A DNA stretch of 64,000 nt from Phaffia rhodozyma (GCA_014706385.1 JACGZH010000008.1:992001-1056000); one strand, 5' to 3'; shown: positions 12,201 to 27,170, counted from the stretch's first letter. A program made the numbers and translations. Notes: generated by a model not told the origin, from the letters alone.

Positions 12201-12294
12201 TGAGGCTTGCTTGGGGATGGTCGAGGAATTGTTGAATGAAAAGGTTGAGCTGTGGCAGAATGGGCTTTCGCTCAGGAAAAATGAAGTGGGATAG
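9255..12294 (+). CDS. Unrecognised Ser/Pro-rich protein with helical C-terminus
   Basis: I do not recognise this protein. Six exons (9255-9276, 9415-10419, 10514-10589, 10699-10790, 10902-11063, 11165-12294) stay in phase for 828 residues. The 22-base first exon is the weakest part. A donor after TCCTCAG avoids stops and joins to PFVEACIHGTIPFPK; otherwise the start would be the Met at 9474. Residues about 15-300 are Ser/Thr/Pro-rich and look disordered, with a proline run near 160. From about 310 the protein becomes helical and charged (KLYIQALKDQQTDLFKRF), continuing with several leucine-rich helices to the end. There is no membrane segment or catalytic motif. The 9238-9254 pyrimidine stretch ending CAG just before the ATG could be the acceptor of a 5' leader intron. 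It lies tandem after TAF2 and converges on the NIPA gene. Confidence 0.7.
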
Positions 12295-12567
12295 AGAATA
12301 CAATGAGCTCCTTTCCAGAGATCAAGACAACACATTCGAAAAGAAAAAGAGATAGACAAACAAGGACCACTCTTTATCATCAACGTTATAATACATGTAC
12401 ATATAATAAAGTAACATAATAATGACAACCCTTCTTTGACACCTCGCCTCTTGTGACGATACAAAGACAAAAGGGTCCCAGACAGGCCAATAGGAACACC
12501 AGTCAAGGAGAATCTAAAGAAAGGAACTTCCTGTTGGAGGGTCTGCTTTCCCCCTTCTCCTGTCTTG

Positions 12568-14786
12568 TCATGATCTCTCATCCTGAGCCGTCGAAGCTCT
12601 TCCCCTTCCTGTTTTTCCATTTCCTTCCCTTCCTCCACCATGACGAACATTTTCTTCCCTCCATCCAGGACTCGTTGAGCTTCTTGCTCTTTCTGATCTT
12701 CTTGCGTCGGCCTGTAACAGCTGTTGCTGTTGTTGATGTTGTAGCTGTTGATGATAATGCTGCTGATGTATCGACGCACTTCCTCCCCCTCCATTTCCTC
12801 CAAATCCGCCCGCACCAGCACTTACAGGGGCAACTGAATTATCTTTGATGAAACTCTCACCAATGACTCTTCCGGGTGAGGAAGAGACGAGCAGATAATG
12901 ACCTGCAGAAAGCCCACGAAGTGTAGCTGTTGATGTTTTTCTGCCTCTTGAAGAGGGTCTGGTAAGGGTGATAGCGGCCGGTCCTACAGTCTGATTGTGA
13001 CCAAATGTAGGTGTGTGTGATCGTACATGGGAGGAAAGAATGGATGGAGAAGGTGACGACGGTCTCGAGTGAGGAAAGAGAGAAGGGTGATAAGATGGAG
13101 AAGGTGATGAAGGGAGGGAAAGAGGTGGATGCGGAGCTGAAGATGGGAATGACGGAGGAGAATACGATGATGGAGTGAGGAGGTAGACACCTAAGAAAGT
13201 GATCAAAAGACCAAGGATGAAGATGATTGAACTGAAAAAGAACCGGAACACAATTATGTTTTCAGGTCCCATTCCTCCTAGTTTCGAACAACAGGATCAC
13301 AAGAGGGAGACAAACCGGCTCAATGAAACATCATCAAAATCCCTGAAGAGAATACTAGATCCGACAATGGCCGAGGTTGAGAACAGACAAAACTGTGTTG
13401 GCACCACAACTTTCGAGTCAAACCTCTGGAGTGCCTTGTTCAGGTATCTAAAACCGATGCAAGAATCACATCAAGTCGAGAGCAACAACCGATGAGAAGG
13501 ACAAGAGCGCCTCTATCCAGTGAATGATTTGAGGAAAAAATATACCTTAGTTGACCGATGCATGTAACGATCAAAACAGCTAGGATTGGGTAGAAAATCC
13601 ATTTCGAAAAGACGTCCAGCCAGAGAGTACTAAGCAGACTCGAAACAGCTTTGGTCGATAACACTGTTTGATCGATACGAGATAGTTTGCCTCCTTGATC
13701 AGAAGTTGATTCACAGAGAAATGTTACTGTCAGACCAGACATACCTGTGAATCCTCCAAGGAGAGCGCACAAGCCAACATCTATCAGAAGGAACCGATCG
13801 TCCCGCCCCATTTCTGAAAATACAATCAAACAGCCTACACCTAGGGCCCTATAGATCGAACTTAGTTCAGCTCAGTAGGCTGACTCCAAGGTGACTTTAG
13901 ACGATGAGATAAGAGATCGTGAACGTACATGAGCCCCGAGTAGGCAACGAAGAACGGTTGTTTGAGTAATCCGATTAAGACGTCTGGCGTCAATACCGAT
14001 TGATCATCTCTCGAGGCCAGCACAACGATGGAGGCTCCAATGATGGCCAAGAAGACACCTTGGATGTCTGAACTCCTAAACGTCTCTCCTACGGTACCAG
14101 ACCGATTCAAAAATAAACAGACAAAGATAGAAGATCAGCAGCGCCCAGGATGAAAGTCTTGAGAGGTTAGAACGAACCTAGGATAAAAGGAGCAAAGACC
14201 CAATTGGCGACCAAACTAACAGTTCCCAACGGCGCTACCACACTCGCTGGTGCATAAGCATACGATAGAAAGTTCCCAAACTCGCCCAAGGTCATAAGAG
14301 ACAGTCCGGCCCACCAAACTTTGGATTTAAAGTAAGACGGGCCATCCTTCTCAGAATATGTTGATCTCCCCTCTAAGATCCAAGGGTTGAAGGTCGAATC
14401 ATCCCCGTTGTCTTCTTCCTCTACTTCTTGATCTTCCTCTTCGTTAAGGTCTACCAGCGATTCACTGCAAACACCTGTTCTTGTCGAGGAGAGAAGGGAA
14501 GTTTGCTCAGTCGGTACACAGGGATCACCAACGGGTAAATCCGAAGGAAGGGGTAAAGGGGTTGAGGAGGCTGAAGATATCTTTTCATGAGCTAGTTTCT
14601 GAAGGTTGAGAGCCAGAGAGATCAGAATATCTGTTATCGAACAGAAGAGAAAATCAAATGAGGTCGAGAACAGTCTTTATAAGTAACGACGATTAAATTC
14701 AAAAGGGAAGGAGGACACTAACTGCCTGAAATTGAAAAGAGTACACCGATGATAGTCGCCTGCTGAGTGGCATCCAGAGCAAGCAT
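12568..14786 (-). CDS. NIPA-family magnesium transporter
   Basis: NIPA (DUF803) proteins are multi-pass membrane proteins with a drug/metabolite-transporter fold that carry Mg2+ at the plasma membrane or endosomes. Seven exons (14786-14723, 14630-14178, 14088-13929, 13860-13745, 13663-13546, 13447-13316, 13231-12568) give 568 residues. Family landmarks in order are: ISGNILISLALNLQKLAH in the first helix; an acidic loop; GEFGNFLSYAYAPASVVAPL; GERF-like GETFRSSDIQG; VLSTKAVSSLLS; RYLNKALQRFDSKVVVPTQ; and GLLITFLGVYLL in the last helix. After this comes a long cytoplasmic tail, rich in Ser/Pro and then Gly/His/Gln, that ordinary NIPA proteins lack. The start is the first Met just ahead of helix 1. 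The exon 6-7 join (CG then T) was chosen because it restores SLSRSIIFILG without a stop. Confidence 0.9.
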
Positions 14787-15611
14787 CCTTCCTCAAAAGA
14801 ATGTGCACAAAGGAAGATAAACTGACCAAAAGAGGTCGAACGAGAAAGAAGGAAAAGATAAACAAGCAGGCCGGACGGAGGACGAAAGATTTATGACGAT
14901 TTACCCTTTCCTTACGCTTATTCACTCGACCCGGAATTCATGCAGTTACGATCAAACATCCTCACATCTTACAGTCACTTTGCCGGTCATCGTGATGTTG
15001 GTTACTTGGTTTGACTTTGATGGCAATCTACATTCTGTATTGGTTGCTATGATGGTATACAGGAAGTGAATACCAATTCAAAAGAAAAAAGATCCCAGAG
15101 CAGACAGGAACTAGACAAAGAGTTTTTACAAAGAAGCAAGAGGAAAATAGGACAAAACAGAAGATATCATCGTACACGTCGTCAGGAAATCGCATGCTTT
15201 TGGGTGGGGTGAGGGAACAGAGAAAAACAAAAAAGGAAATCTATTGGAAAGCGCCTCGTTCTAGGTTCAACAGAGATGAAAACATGGGAAGATGAAGATT
15301 AAGATTCGAAGTTCGAAAGATAGTCAAAAATCGAAAGGATGGTGAAGAATTGATAAAAGAGAAACAGAAAGAGAACAAGATGTCTAAATGCAAGATCTAG
15401 TAGAGGGTTGAACGAACGAAGCTAAGGATTAACTTTTTAGGAAAGGCAATGCGTGCGAATATTGGGGGGAATGGACGACACAGACGAAGAGAGAATAGAC
15501 AAATCAGATGGAGAGGGACGCGACCGAGAAGAAACAGTGAGAAGGGCAAAGATGAAAAATTAGAGGCAGCCAGGGCGAGATGATTGTTGAAAAAGAATAG
15601 TCTACATTCGA
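14787..15611. other. Intergenic: NIPA upstream and DED1 downstream
   Basis: This stretch lies upstream of the NIPA gene and downstream of DED1, both on the - strand. It is purine-rich on the + strand at 15060-15600, as expected for a pyrimidine-rich DED1 3' untranslated region. I see no gene or RNA signature. Confidence 0.6.
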
Positions 15612-18173
<2,562 letters not shown>

Positions 18174-18563
18174 TCTATGTGTACGAGAATGTGTTCTGGG
18201 TATGTGCTTAAAGGGTGAGTGGGTGAGAAGTGGAAAAAGAGCAGAAGGAAAAGAACATGAAAAAAGAAAAAAAATGCGTGGTGGATTGAATGAGAAAATG
18301 CACGTGGTTACAAATCAAGTAACCATCACGTGCTAGTTCTACACGGATAAGAGATAACCCATGTTAGAAAACGACGTTTTGAGATTGTCTTCTTGATGAA
18401 CACAAGGTCTATGTATGCGTTCATCAGTTGGAAGGGTTATGATGTTATTCTCAATGCCTATATGCGCCAATTATTTTGTCCTGTGTCTATCTTCTCCCAC
18501 AGGACTATAATATCATTAATAGAGCTATCATCGTAAAGCTATTGTGCAAGAGGAGGTATGTGT
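18174..18563. other. Intergenic: DED1 promoter
   Basis: This holds the DED1 upstream region and the 3' end of the ADF-H/PH gene, both on the - strand. The first 150 bases above the DED1 start are pyrimidine-rich on the coding strand. Nothing else is recognised. Confidence 0.55.
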
Positions 18564-21500
18564 CTAGCTAGCAGCCACTTTGATCTGTTTTAAAGACAAC
18601 ACAACTTCACAGAAAATCAGACACTGCTAAAGGAAAGAGTTGAAATCTCAGAACAAGATCAAACACGCACCGCTTCAATGACTACCGTCTTGTCGCCTTC
18701 TGAATCGAGATAGAACAACCAAGTCGTTTCTGACTTGTCCTCTAGTCTGAATGAGTGGAGGACTTGAATCTCCTCATACGCATCTGAGATATGAAGGTGA
18801 TCTGCCGAAGGCAGCGCAATAGTATTCAACGGACGCGAGACATCCTAGAATCGAACAGAAGCCATTGTATATGAGCTAATAAGCGTTATTGTCTTTCATT
18901 CGCGAACAGAGTGGAGAAAAGTTGAGGGACAAACATTTGAATCTTTAAAGATAAGTAGCTGGAAAGGAAGAATGTGAAAAAATCGACGACGAAAGATTAG
19001 GGTTTCTGGAGCTTGAACCGTCAGCCACTTTTCGCGATCATGATTAAGATTACCCCAAAAGGTACAGGTTCAGAACAAAGAGAGATATCAGTTCCCAGCT
19101 AGACGATACAGACGGAGGAAATGGAGACAAAAAGTACTCACGCCATCAGCCACGACACCTCCAGATGATCTGGCGATCTTGAGCTCTTTTTGGATTCTGT
19201 TCAACGTTTCGATCTCCTCCGTTTGTAGCAGAGCATGTTCATTCCTCTTTCTCTGTTCTTCGTCTTTCCTGTGCCTCCTCTCGGCTTCCTCAATTGCAAG
19301 TGTACGCTCCCGAGCCGACTTTAATCTATTCGCAGCTTCTTCTTCCCGACGAGCCTGTCATAATCCATTCCGAAACACCGTTAAACAAGGTTGACTACGA
19401 AGCCTCACACAGCTCAGCTCAGGATATATGAGACGTACGATTTCTATCCTTTGCTGCTCTTGCTCCTTGAGCCTTCGTCGTTCTCTGATCTCATCCTCCT
19501 GTCTAGTCCTTCTCGAACTGGGCTCGACAAGACTCTGGGCCCTTTCAATCAAGTCTCGATCAACTTCCCTCCGTCGTTGTTCTTGATCCATCAACCACCC
19601 ACCACTCGTCCCGCGTAGCCTACCAAAACTATTTCTTCTCTCCTTCTGTCGTTCCTCTTCCTTCTTCACCACCTCTCGATCCTCATCTAAGTCAGCCTGA
19701 GCTCTTAACCGATATTTGTCAAACGTAACAAACGAATCTCTCAGAATAGGTGACTGAGAGGTGTAGAATGTTTTTTGGGATTGACCCTCCTGGCGTTCGC
19801 TCGCTTTTTTGGGTGTTGTCATCATTGCTGTCGCCTCCGCCAGCGAGGATGATGCAGGCGCAGAGGCACTGCGGTTAGATGGGGCCTGAGGAATAGCGGT
19901 AGATGAGACCGTCAACGATGTCGGATATTTGGGTCGATCGTAGTAGCTTATGGGACGTATTTCAGTGGGCGTATTGTCAAGAATAATCTCATGAACTTGT
20001 TGATCATGATCGTGATCATCGTGGTTTTCAGGAGATTGAGTCATAAAATTCTTCAACGAAGACCAGTTTTCGCCTTCGTCGTATGCATCTTCATAGGTAC
20101 ACGAGAGCACTGAATCTGTTGACGCGGGATCCTGGTTGGAGGAAGTACGCATTCCTAGGCCAAGACCTGCGTTTTCAGACGGTCGATTGAGTTGAGTACT
20201 CAGTCTTCTGAGGATTGTCTGATGGAAAGCGCTCTCTATGGGCTGATCAGAGGTCGAGGATGCGGAAGAGGAAGGAAGAGGAGGAAGAGACTGGACGGAT
20301 GAACCAGGCAGAGGACGATGTCCGTTGGAGACCGAGCGTGTTCCATTCTTGTCAGTAACCCCGTTAGATTGTGAGGTCTTTGATCCAACTCGGGTGTCTG
20401 AGAATATAGGGAGATTTAATGTTTTTGATACACCGTCCTTTGGAGGAACAGGAGGTGGAGTTATGGTGTCAAATACAGAGCCACTTTGTCCGTCCAAACT
20501 CGGTGAACGTTCGTTGGAAGAGGTACTCCTTCCTTTTCCTTTCCGTCCTAAGATTGATAGATTTGAAAACAGTGGGATGGACGGTCGAGAGAACCGGACT
20601 GATGATGAATGTTCTTTGGGAGAGCTGGGCGGAGATTGAACAGAAGAATCGGAAGAGTAACCCTTATGAGAACTTCTCAACCTGGATACTGGGTTATCGT
20701 TTTCCTTCGAGACATCGGCAGGTTGAACTGCTGATGATGATGATGATGTTATTGTTGGAGGAGAAAGGGCTTTGACCGGAAGGGGAGGTTTGGTTTCGAT
20801 AGGTTTAGGTTGTGAGGTATGACTCGGATCAGATACCTTGGTGCTCAGCAGACTTGTAACAGGGTCCTGGACTCGTTCCTGTTTCTGAGCTTGAATGGTA
20901 TTGACTGGTCCGGAGGACGAGCCCTGAGAAACTGGGTGAGCGTTGTGTATATTGATATTAGAGAAATTCGTCGATAGCGGGGGCGCAAGGTTTGGGTCCC
21001 GAGCCAGACGATCCCGGGTGATTTCTGAAGAGGAAGAAACCATGAACTCTATATGGTGAGGCTATCAAGAACGAGGTTCAACCCATACCGGTTGAAGCCA
21101 CGTCAATAATCAGTACCGAACGTTTTGCTGGGACTCGCGAAAACAACTCACATCAAATAGATGACTTCCAACTAGTCGTCCATGGATGGTTGCTCTTGCT
21201 CTTTTGACGCCCCTTAGGTGATACGAAATATCGTTCTGTTCAAAAAGAGTCCCGATGAACGTAAAACATGGGAATAAAAGAACATACCCGATTGTCTGTC
21301 CGACATAGGTGATATAGGTTATCATACGACCTTCTCTGAACAACGCGTAAGCTACATCTTGATCAACTTTGTCTAAGTTAGTTTGAAGATCAACGATTCC
21401 TCCTGAGCCTGCCTTGGTCAACACAAGTTTATCTCTTTGAGCAGAGTAGCTCAGAATAAGCCTATTGTAAATTGCTTAGAATATCTAATCAGCTCAGCGG

Positions 21501-21609
21501 CATTCGAGGTGAATGACAGGATCGGAATGACTCACCAACTATGTAGTTTTGGTCCATAAAACTCATCCACAGTTTGAATGACTAAAGGATCAGATAGGTC
21601 TATCGACAT
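18564..21609 (-). CDS. ADF-H (coactosin-like) / coiled-coil / PH-domain protein
   Basis: Probable actin-associated cortical protein. Eight exons (21609-21536, 21461-21288, 21212-21152, 21061-19439, 19354-19142, 19027-18935, 18844-18671, 18623-18564) give 823 residues. Residues 1-125 resemble a coactosin-type ADF-H fold: DPLVIQTVDEFYGP, DKVDQDVAYALFREGRMITY, then GGVKRARATIHGRLVG and HHIEFMVSSSSEI. Residues 130-480 are Ser/Pro-rich with a PPPVPPK stretch that could bind SH3 domains. About 500-690 is a charged coiled coil (RRLKEQEQQR, AIEEAERRHRKDEE). The end looks like a PH domain: GWLTVQAPETLIFRRRFFHIL, a sheet region, and the SFRL...WLFYLDSEGDK segment, finished by a C-terminal helix. The final helix and its join are the least certain part. 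The architecture suggests coupling of membrane phosphoinositide to actin, but that is inference. Confidence 0.82.
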
Positions 21610-21909
21610 CGTCTTTGTTGGTGTTATTCAATCTATCTGATGATATTGAAGATGAACGATCAATGGGGTATATGCTCTGAGCTCTATAATTCTCTTGTCT
21701 GTTTTGAGAAGATGTTAATCTGCCAGGAATGATCATCAAAGGCTTGGGGTATCATGGGGTGATTATGATGTACATGGGCAGATTTGGGGTGGAAGCTTGT
21801 CAGCCTCAAGCACAGCTTGAAAAAAATAATACAATTTGGAGTTATGTCCGAACTTTCAACTTTCCTCTTTACGAAAACTCACTCTTCACCTTCGATTATC
21901 ACTCAAATA
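21610..21909. promoter_or_regulatory. Divergent promoter: ADF-H/PH gene and RRS1
   Basis: Three hundred bases separate the two start codons. AT-rich segments lie near 21660-21700 and 21820-21860. No specific element is identified. Confidence 0.5.
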
Positions 21910-23312
21910 ATGGACGTCTCTCAGCATTTAAAAGCTCACAGGTTGGTCTATTGGGCGCCTTCACCGACCTTAATAAGAACACTAAACTGAAGTTATGATC
22001 CTTCTTCTTCTTTTAGCCAGGCTGCTATCCGTGAAGCCGAGGAGAGCACTCTCCAGGTGGATGCAGGTCTCTTGGCCGTATATGATCCAACGCCTATCAA
22101 CGAGGCCGAATACAAGTACGTTGTATATCTGAACCGAATCAGATGAAAACACGAAAAGAGACTTATAACCTACTACTCTGTGTCAACTCTTCTGCTTTCT
22201 TCTTTCCCCTTTCCATAAAAAAGCATGGACAAGGAAGCCTATTTGACTTCTCACGCTTTGCCCTCCTTGCAAACCCTTCTGTCCACACTATTCTCCCTTC
22301 CTACTTCTCGAACATCCTCCGGTCCTCTCGCCACACTTCCTCCGGTTCAGACAATGCTTCCACGAGAAAAGTCTCTTCCCAAGCCGAAGCCGCCTACGAA
22401 GTGGGAGCGATTTGCCGCCGAGAAGGGAATTTCCCATCGAAACAAAGACAAGATGGAGTGGGACGACGATCGACAAGAGTTTGTCGCCCGATGGGGACGA
22501 GGAGGTCTTAACAAGAAGGTCGAGGAGCAATGGATCACCGAGGTCAAGGTCGGGCCTGATGGTAAGGATATCGATCCGGCAGTGACGGCCAAGGCCGACC
22601 GAAAGGCCCGAACGGCAAAGAACTTGAGGCAACAGGAGGGAAATATCCGAGCTGCCGCAAAGCTGGAGAACAAAGGAAAGGGAAAGAAGGGTGTCTCTGG
22701 TCCAGCTCCTATTTCAATCTCGGAGGGCCACGAGTTGGGGGCCGGACCGGCGGGACGAGCTGGAAAAGAGCACAGGAAGCAGGAGTTAGAAAGGAGGGTC
22801 ATGGTGAACAAGCTTTCTACTGGGAGCATGGGCAAGGTATGTCGTCACGTCTTGTTGTGTTGGCTCGTGTCACATTGCGCCCTTCCTTTTCAATCGGTTA
22901 TTCACTCCTGATACCTTGAATATGACAACCATCAGTTTGACAAGAAGCTTGAAGGAGAGCCCAAAGTCAAGGGGATCAAGCGAAAGGTGCGCTCTGCTAT
23001 CCTCTACTCTATATCACTTCTTGTGTTATTCTTTTTCTTGCCGTTGTTTAATGCTTGACTGTTGCTTGCTGAACATAGTTTGATCCGGTCACAATTTCCG
23101 CCAAACATGAGCACGATTCTTCGATGAACGTTCTTTCCAACACTCTTGGTTTAAACACCACCTCAAAACGTGTCCGAGCGGAGGATGCGAGCGAGGGTGT
23201 TGTCAATGTTAGGAAGGCTATTAGGTTCGAGGGAAAGCGAGAAGCTGCCTCCAGAGGTGGTCGAGGTGGTCGGGGCGGTCGGGGTGGAGGACGAGGCCGA
23301 GGAAGAAAGTAA
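21910..23312 (+). CDS. RRS1: Ribosome biogenesis regulator Rrs1
   Basis: Rrs1 acts in the nucleolus with Rpf2 to load the 5S RNP into the pre-60S particle. Five exons (21910-21941, 22017-22115, 22224-22836, 22936-22986, 23079-23312) give 342 residues. The N-terminal half carries LLAVYDPTPI and then the family signature PKPKPPTKWERFAAEKGI, followed by MEWDDDRQEFVARWGRGG, matching the Rrs1 core that binds Rpf2. The middle is basic (KADRKARTAKN) and the end is an RGG-type tail. The acceptor TTTTAG before CCAG was chosen over a nearby CAG because only it preserves QAAIREAEEST. The 32-base first exon encodes MDVSQHLKAH. Confidence 0.93.
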
Positions 23313-23710
23313 AGACTGTTTTGTTTTTGGAAATGATACTTATGGATGGACTGTTTGCTTGGTTTGCTTGGCCTCCTGCATTTCCTTGCTGCTGATGCTC
23401 TGTGATGTCTATAACTCTGTTTCGTTCGTATATCTGTCCGTTACACCAAGAAGTAACCGGAGAGGCAAGACACAAGAACGAAGATCGGCTTGAATGTGCT
23501 TACCTAAGCAGGCTTGTTTGTTGATCTTTCTTTCTTCTTGGCTTTCCGTTTTGAACTTTCTCCTCTCGCAAGGATTGTTGGATCCCGTTCTCCTTTCTTT
23601 ACTCTAGCCTCGTTTTCGTCTGTTTCTTTCTTCTTTGTCCATCCTTTAGGTTTTCTCTGATTTTAAGCGGAGTAGATTGGATTTTGTGGTCCTCTGTTTC
23701 AAACCCGAAG
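23313..23710. other. Intergenic: RRS1 downstream and protease upstream
   Basis: The region is pyrimidine-rich on the + strand from about 23520 to 23660, just upstream of the protease start, like other promoters here. No gene is seen. Confidence 0.55.
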
Positions 23711-26392
23711 ATGTTCTCTCTAGTACCCTTCTTGGCCGCACTCGCGCTGTTCCCTACAAATGCATTCTCCCTCCGGATCCCGCTCGAACGAGCCGTCCGA
23801 CCATCCGACCTCGGCTCACCGTTCGAAAATCTAAACCAAGCTCATAATGCTCTTGAAGCTCGCTATGCCCGTTTCTTGGCTCTTGATGGCGATGATACGC
23901 GACAGTCGTTGGAGCGTCGTTGGAGAGATCGAGCACAAGCCAGGAGACTCAGACGAAGACAGATTTTGGGAGAGGAGGCGAGCGATGATGAAAGTCTCGT
24001 CAAACGAGCAGATGCAGAGATTTCGTTGACGAACGTTTATTCCGATGCGTGAGTCTTCTTCTTCAGAGTTGACCCGAACCGTACTTTCCGAACAAATATC
24101 TTTCATCTCCTACTCCCGCCCTGCCTTCTCATCAAAAGTATTTTCAGCCTAATCGTTAAATACCTTTACGTATGTTTCAATTGAACCAGAACGTACATTG
24201 CGGCCATCCAGATTGGAACCCCTTCTCAGACGGTCAATGTCATTGTTGACACTGGATCGTCCGATCTGTTCGTTGCGAGTACGGAATGTTCGGGTTGTAC
24301 AGACTCTGCCTATGAGTTTGATGCTGCTAAGAGCTCGTCCCTTCAAAAGTAGGTTGTTACTCTTGAAAACCTCTTAAACTCCGTCTGGGCCAAATAGATG
24401 GTCTGCTCTGAGATGTTCCGTTTATTCAGCGTGATCGGATTGAACATTGATCGGATATTTTGTTTTCGTCTTCATTTTTATTCCGTCCTTCTTCGTCCGT
24501 GCGAAAACTAGATCGTCTACGTCTTTCTCGATAAGTAAGGCTCTCACCCCCGACCTTTCTTTCCTCGTCATTCACGTTCCAGACCATACGAGCCTGATCA
24601 TTGTACTCTTGACTGAAACCAACGTTGAATAGCCTACGGCTCTGGAAGCGCGCAGGGTGTTCTTGCAACAGATTATGTCTCCATCGATTCGTTCAATGTC
24701 TCTCAAACATTTGGTATGTTTTACAGATTCCATCTCACTTTTCGCAGTTCATTCGTCTCGAAGAAAATCTGACTCTAAATTTTACATAATCTCATTTCTG
24801 TGCACGTTGGTTTTGTTTGACAGGCTTGGTGTCGAAAATTGGTAATTCTTTGATCTTCAGTCCTCTCTCTGGTATCTGGGGATTCGGTTTTCAGAGTCTA
24901 TCCCAGTCTGGTGCCATGGTATGTTCTCCTCTATTCTTTTTTCTTCCATATAGCAGGATCTTGCCGCATTTTATCTAAACCGGATGTATGAATAAATATT
25001 CTTCGCGATCTGTGGGTATTGTAACAACTCAAACAGCCTTACTGGTTAAATTTGGTCAACTCGAACCGTCTCACGGACACCATCATGGGATGCTACCTCA
25101 CCAGATCGAGCTCCAATGCCGTCACTTCTGACGGGGGAGAATTTACTCTAGGATCGATTGATTCTTCGCGGTACACGGGGGACATCAATTACATCAACAT
25201 GCCTTCTGTTCGCCTCTCGCTTATTTGTTGACTCTTCTCTCCTTTTCTATGACTCTGACGCTTTAACTGACCATGTATCTGGGGATTTTGGTTCAAATGT
25301 TTAGGGGACGCAAAGCTACTGGATCGTAGAGATGGACTCAATCACTGTTGGCTCAACCAAGGTTGCTCTATCCGGCAAGAAGGTTGCAATCGACACTGGT
25401 CAGTTCCCTCAACTTATTTTCTCCTTGGCATGTTGCACACTAAACATCCTTGCCTTTATTTCCCGATTTGTGATCTCAACAAACTCGATAACATGTTCAT
25501 AGGAACCACGTTGATCGTGGGTCCTTCGGCCGACGTAGCTGCCATCTACGCTCAGATCCCCAACTCCCAGTCTGGCACTGGGGGTCAATATGCGTTCCGT
25601 ACGTCGTACTAAGTTTCTTCTACAGCCGTTCTTCTTTTGAGCTCAGAGCTAATCTGCTTGATAAATTACACCTTATCTCGTCGTGTAGCATGCAACTCCC
25701 AAACGGTCGTCTCGCTCGTTTTTGGAGGGATCTCGTATGGAATCGATACTAGAGATCTTAAGAGAGGATCGTACGGTGGTAGTTCGACAATGTGTCTAGG
25801 GTCCATCGCTGCTACAGATCTTGGATCTAGTGCGCCTATGAATTGGATCGTTGGAGATGTCTTTTTGAAGAACGTCTATACTGTTTTCCGATATTCTCCC
25901 GCCTCAGTCGGTTTTGCTGCTCTTTCTGGATCCAGCAACGTTGACTTCGTTTCGACTGCGACAGTCGCCACATCTTCTGCCCGTCCGAGCTCTACAACCT
26001 CATCAGCTGGAACAGTATCCGCTCCATCAGCAACCTCATCAAACTCTGCTTCTTCAGTTCCAAAATCTAGCATTGGATCGTCAACATCTTTTATGCGGAC
26101 GGTTCTGACAAGCTCATCGGGCAGCTCTTTGGGTTCAGCCACTGCTACGCCTCTGAGTTCAACGACGATGACCACTGACCAGTCTGGATCGAGCGCCGCT
26201 GTGGTGGTCGTTACTGGTGGAATCATTACCGATCGGCTGCCTGCCGCTTCTGCTATCTCGTCAACGTCAGCAACGAGTGCATCGGTTGGGGTTTCGACAT
26301 CGAGTGGAGAGAGATCAAAGCTGGTGGTTGGGTTGAAGATGTGGGTGGGGGCTGTAGTAAGTGGAGCATTGGTCAATTTGTCTGTCATCTGA
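23711..26392 (+). CDS. Secreted pepsin-like aspartic protease, probably GPI-anchored
   Basis: An A1-family aspartic protease made as a secreted zymogen. Nine exons (23711-24048, 24190-24348, 24512-24534, 24633-24713, 24824-24918, 25037-25207, 25305-25398, 25503-25598, 25689-26392) give 586 residues. Order: signal peptide (MFSLVPFLAALALFP); a propeptide with dibasic sites including SLVKRA, a likely kexin site; the first catalytic motif VDTGSSDLF with Asp near 133; the flap region ITYGSGSAQG, whose first residues come from a 23-base exon; the second motif AIDTGTTLIVG with Asp near 319; and the closing strand WIVGDVFLKNVYTVF. Then follow about 120 Ser/Thr/Ala-rich residues, a typical O-mannosylated stalk, and a hydrophobic C-terminus, the pattern of a GPI signal. 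The start is the Met directly before the signal peptide. Confidence 0.93.
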
Positions 26393-27170
26393 GTCGGTCA
26401 GTCCTCTCTTGAGGTGGAACTTAACAGCCTTGTGAAGAACGACACTTTCTCTTGACCGTGATACTCTTGCTTCTTCTTGCTGTCTTTTCTCTCGCCAAAT
26501 TCTATTCTGTTTTCCTGTCAATCGTTCATAACAATTCTTACAATCTTTACTCGCAACGCATCTATTTCAACTTATCCATGTCGTCGGCCTCTCCTTTCAT
26601 TCGTAGAAGTTTTTCTTCTCGCATTAGTTGTCATATTACTGTCTACTGTCCTTTTCTTCTTGTCCATGTTCCTGTCTAGTCTGTCATTCTTTTCATTATA
26701 CTATCAATCAACCTGATCAATCAATTCCCCTTACCAACTCTCCTCTTCGGCCCTACCGGATGATATTTCGTTCGCTCTCTGCAAAGATGGCCATATCTCT
26801 CTTTCTCTTCTTTCTGATCAGGTCTTCTCGTCGAGATAGGTTGATGTTCTCCCTTCATATAGATGGACTAAACCGATTGGCTTTTGTCTAAACCTCTCTT
26901 GTCAAATCTTGTCAATCTCTGTCAGACGATCAAACAGACAGTAAAGAACAGGTCTAACTTGAGTTTAGGAAATGAAGATGTCTGCCCCAAAAGGATTGAC
27001 AGAGGATACAACCGTCAAATGAAACACGCATGCATTTCTCGACATGTACATGACTTCGTCTTGCGTACTTTTCTTCTTATATACATATATAATATCACAC
27101 GACTCGTCCTGTATGAATAGACAAGTAGAGAACGGGAGAAAGCAAGATGAAGCAGATTGGAATGAGACGA
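26393..27170. other. Intergenic between convergent protease and CDK7 genes
   Basis: Both flanking genes end here. The stretch is AT-rich with many pyrimidine runs at 26460-26720, and open frames are short and without family signature. Nothing is called. Confidence 0.6.

Noticed and set aside
13200..13272. Start of the NIPA last exon at an ATG giving MGPENIIVF
   Set aside because: Placing this stretch in the coding sequence breaks phase. Treating it as intron joins SLSR to SIIFILGLL, which matches the family.
21729..21998. Open frame MIIKGLGYHGVIMMY upstream of RRS1
   Set aside because: It overlaps the divergent promoter and the RRS1 first exon in another frame and has no supporting motif.
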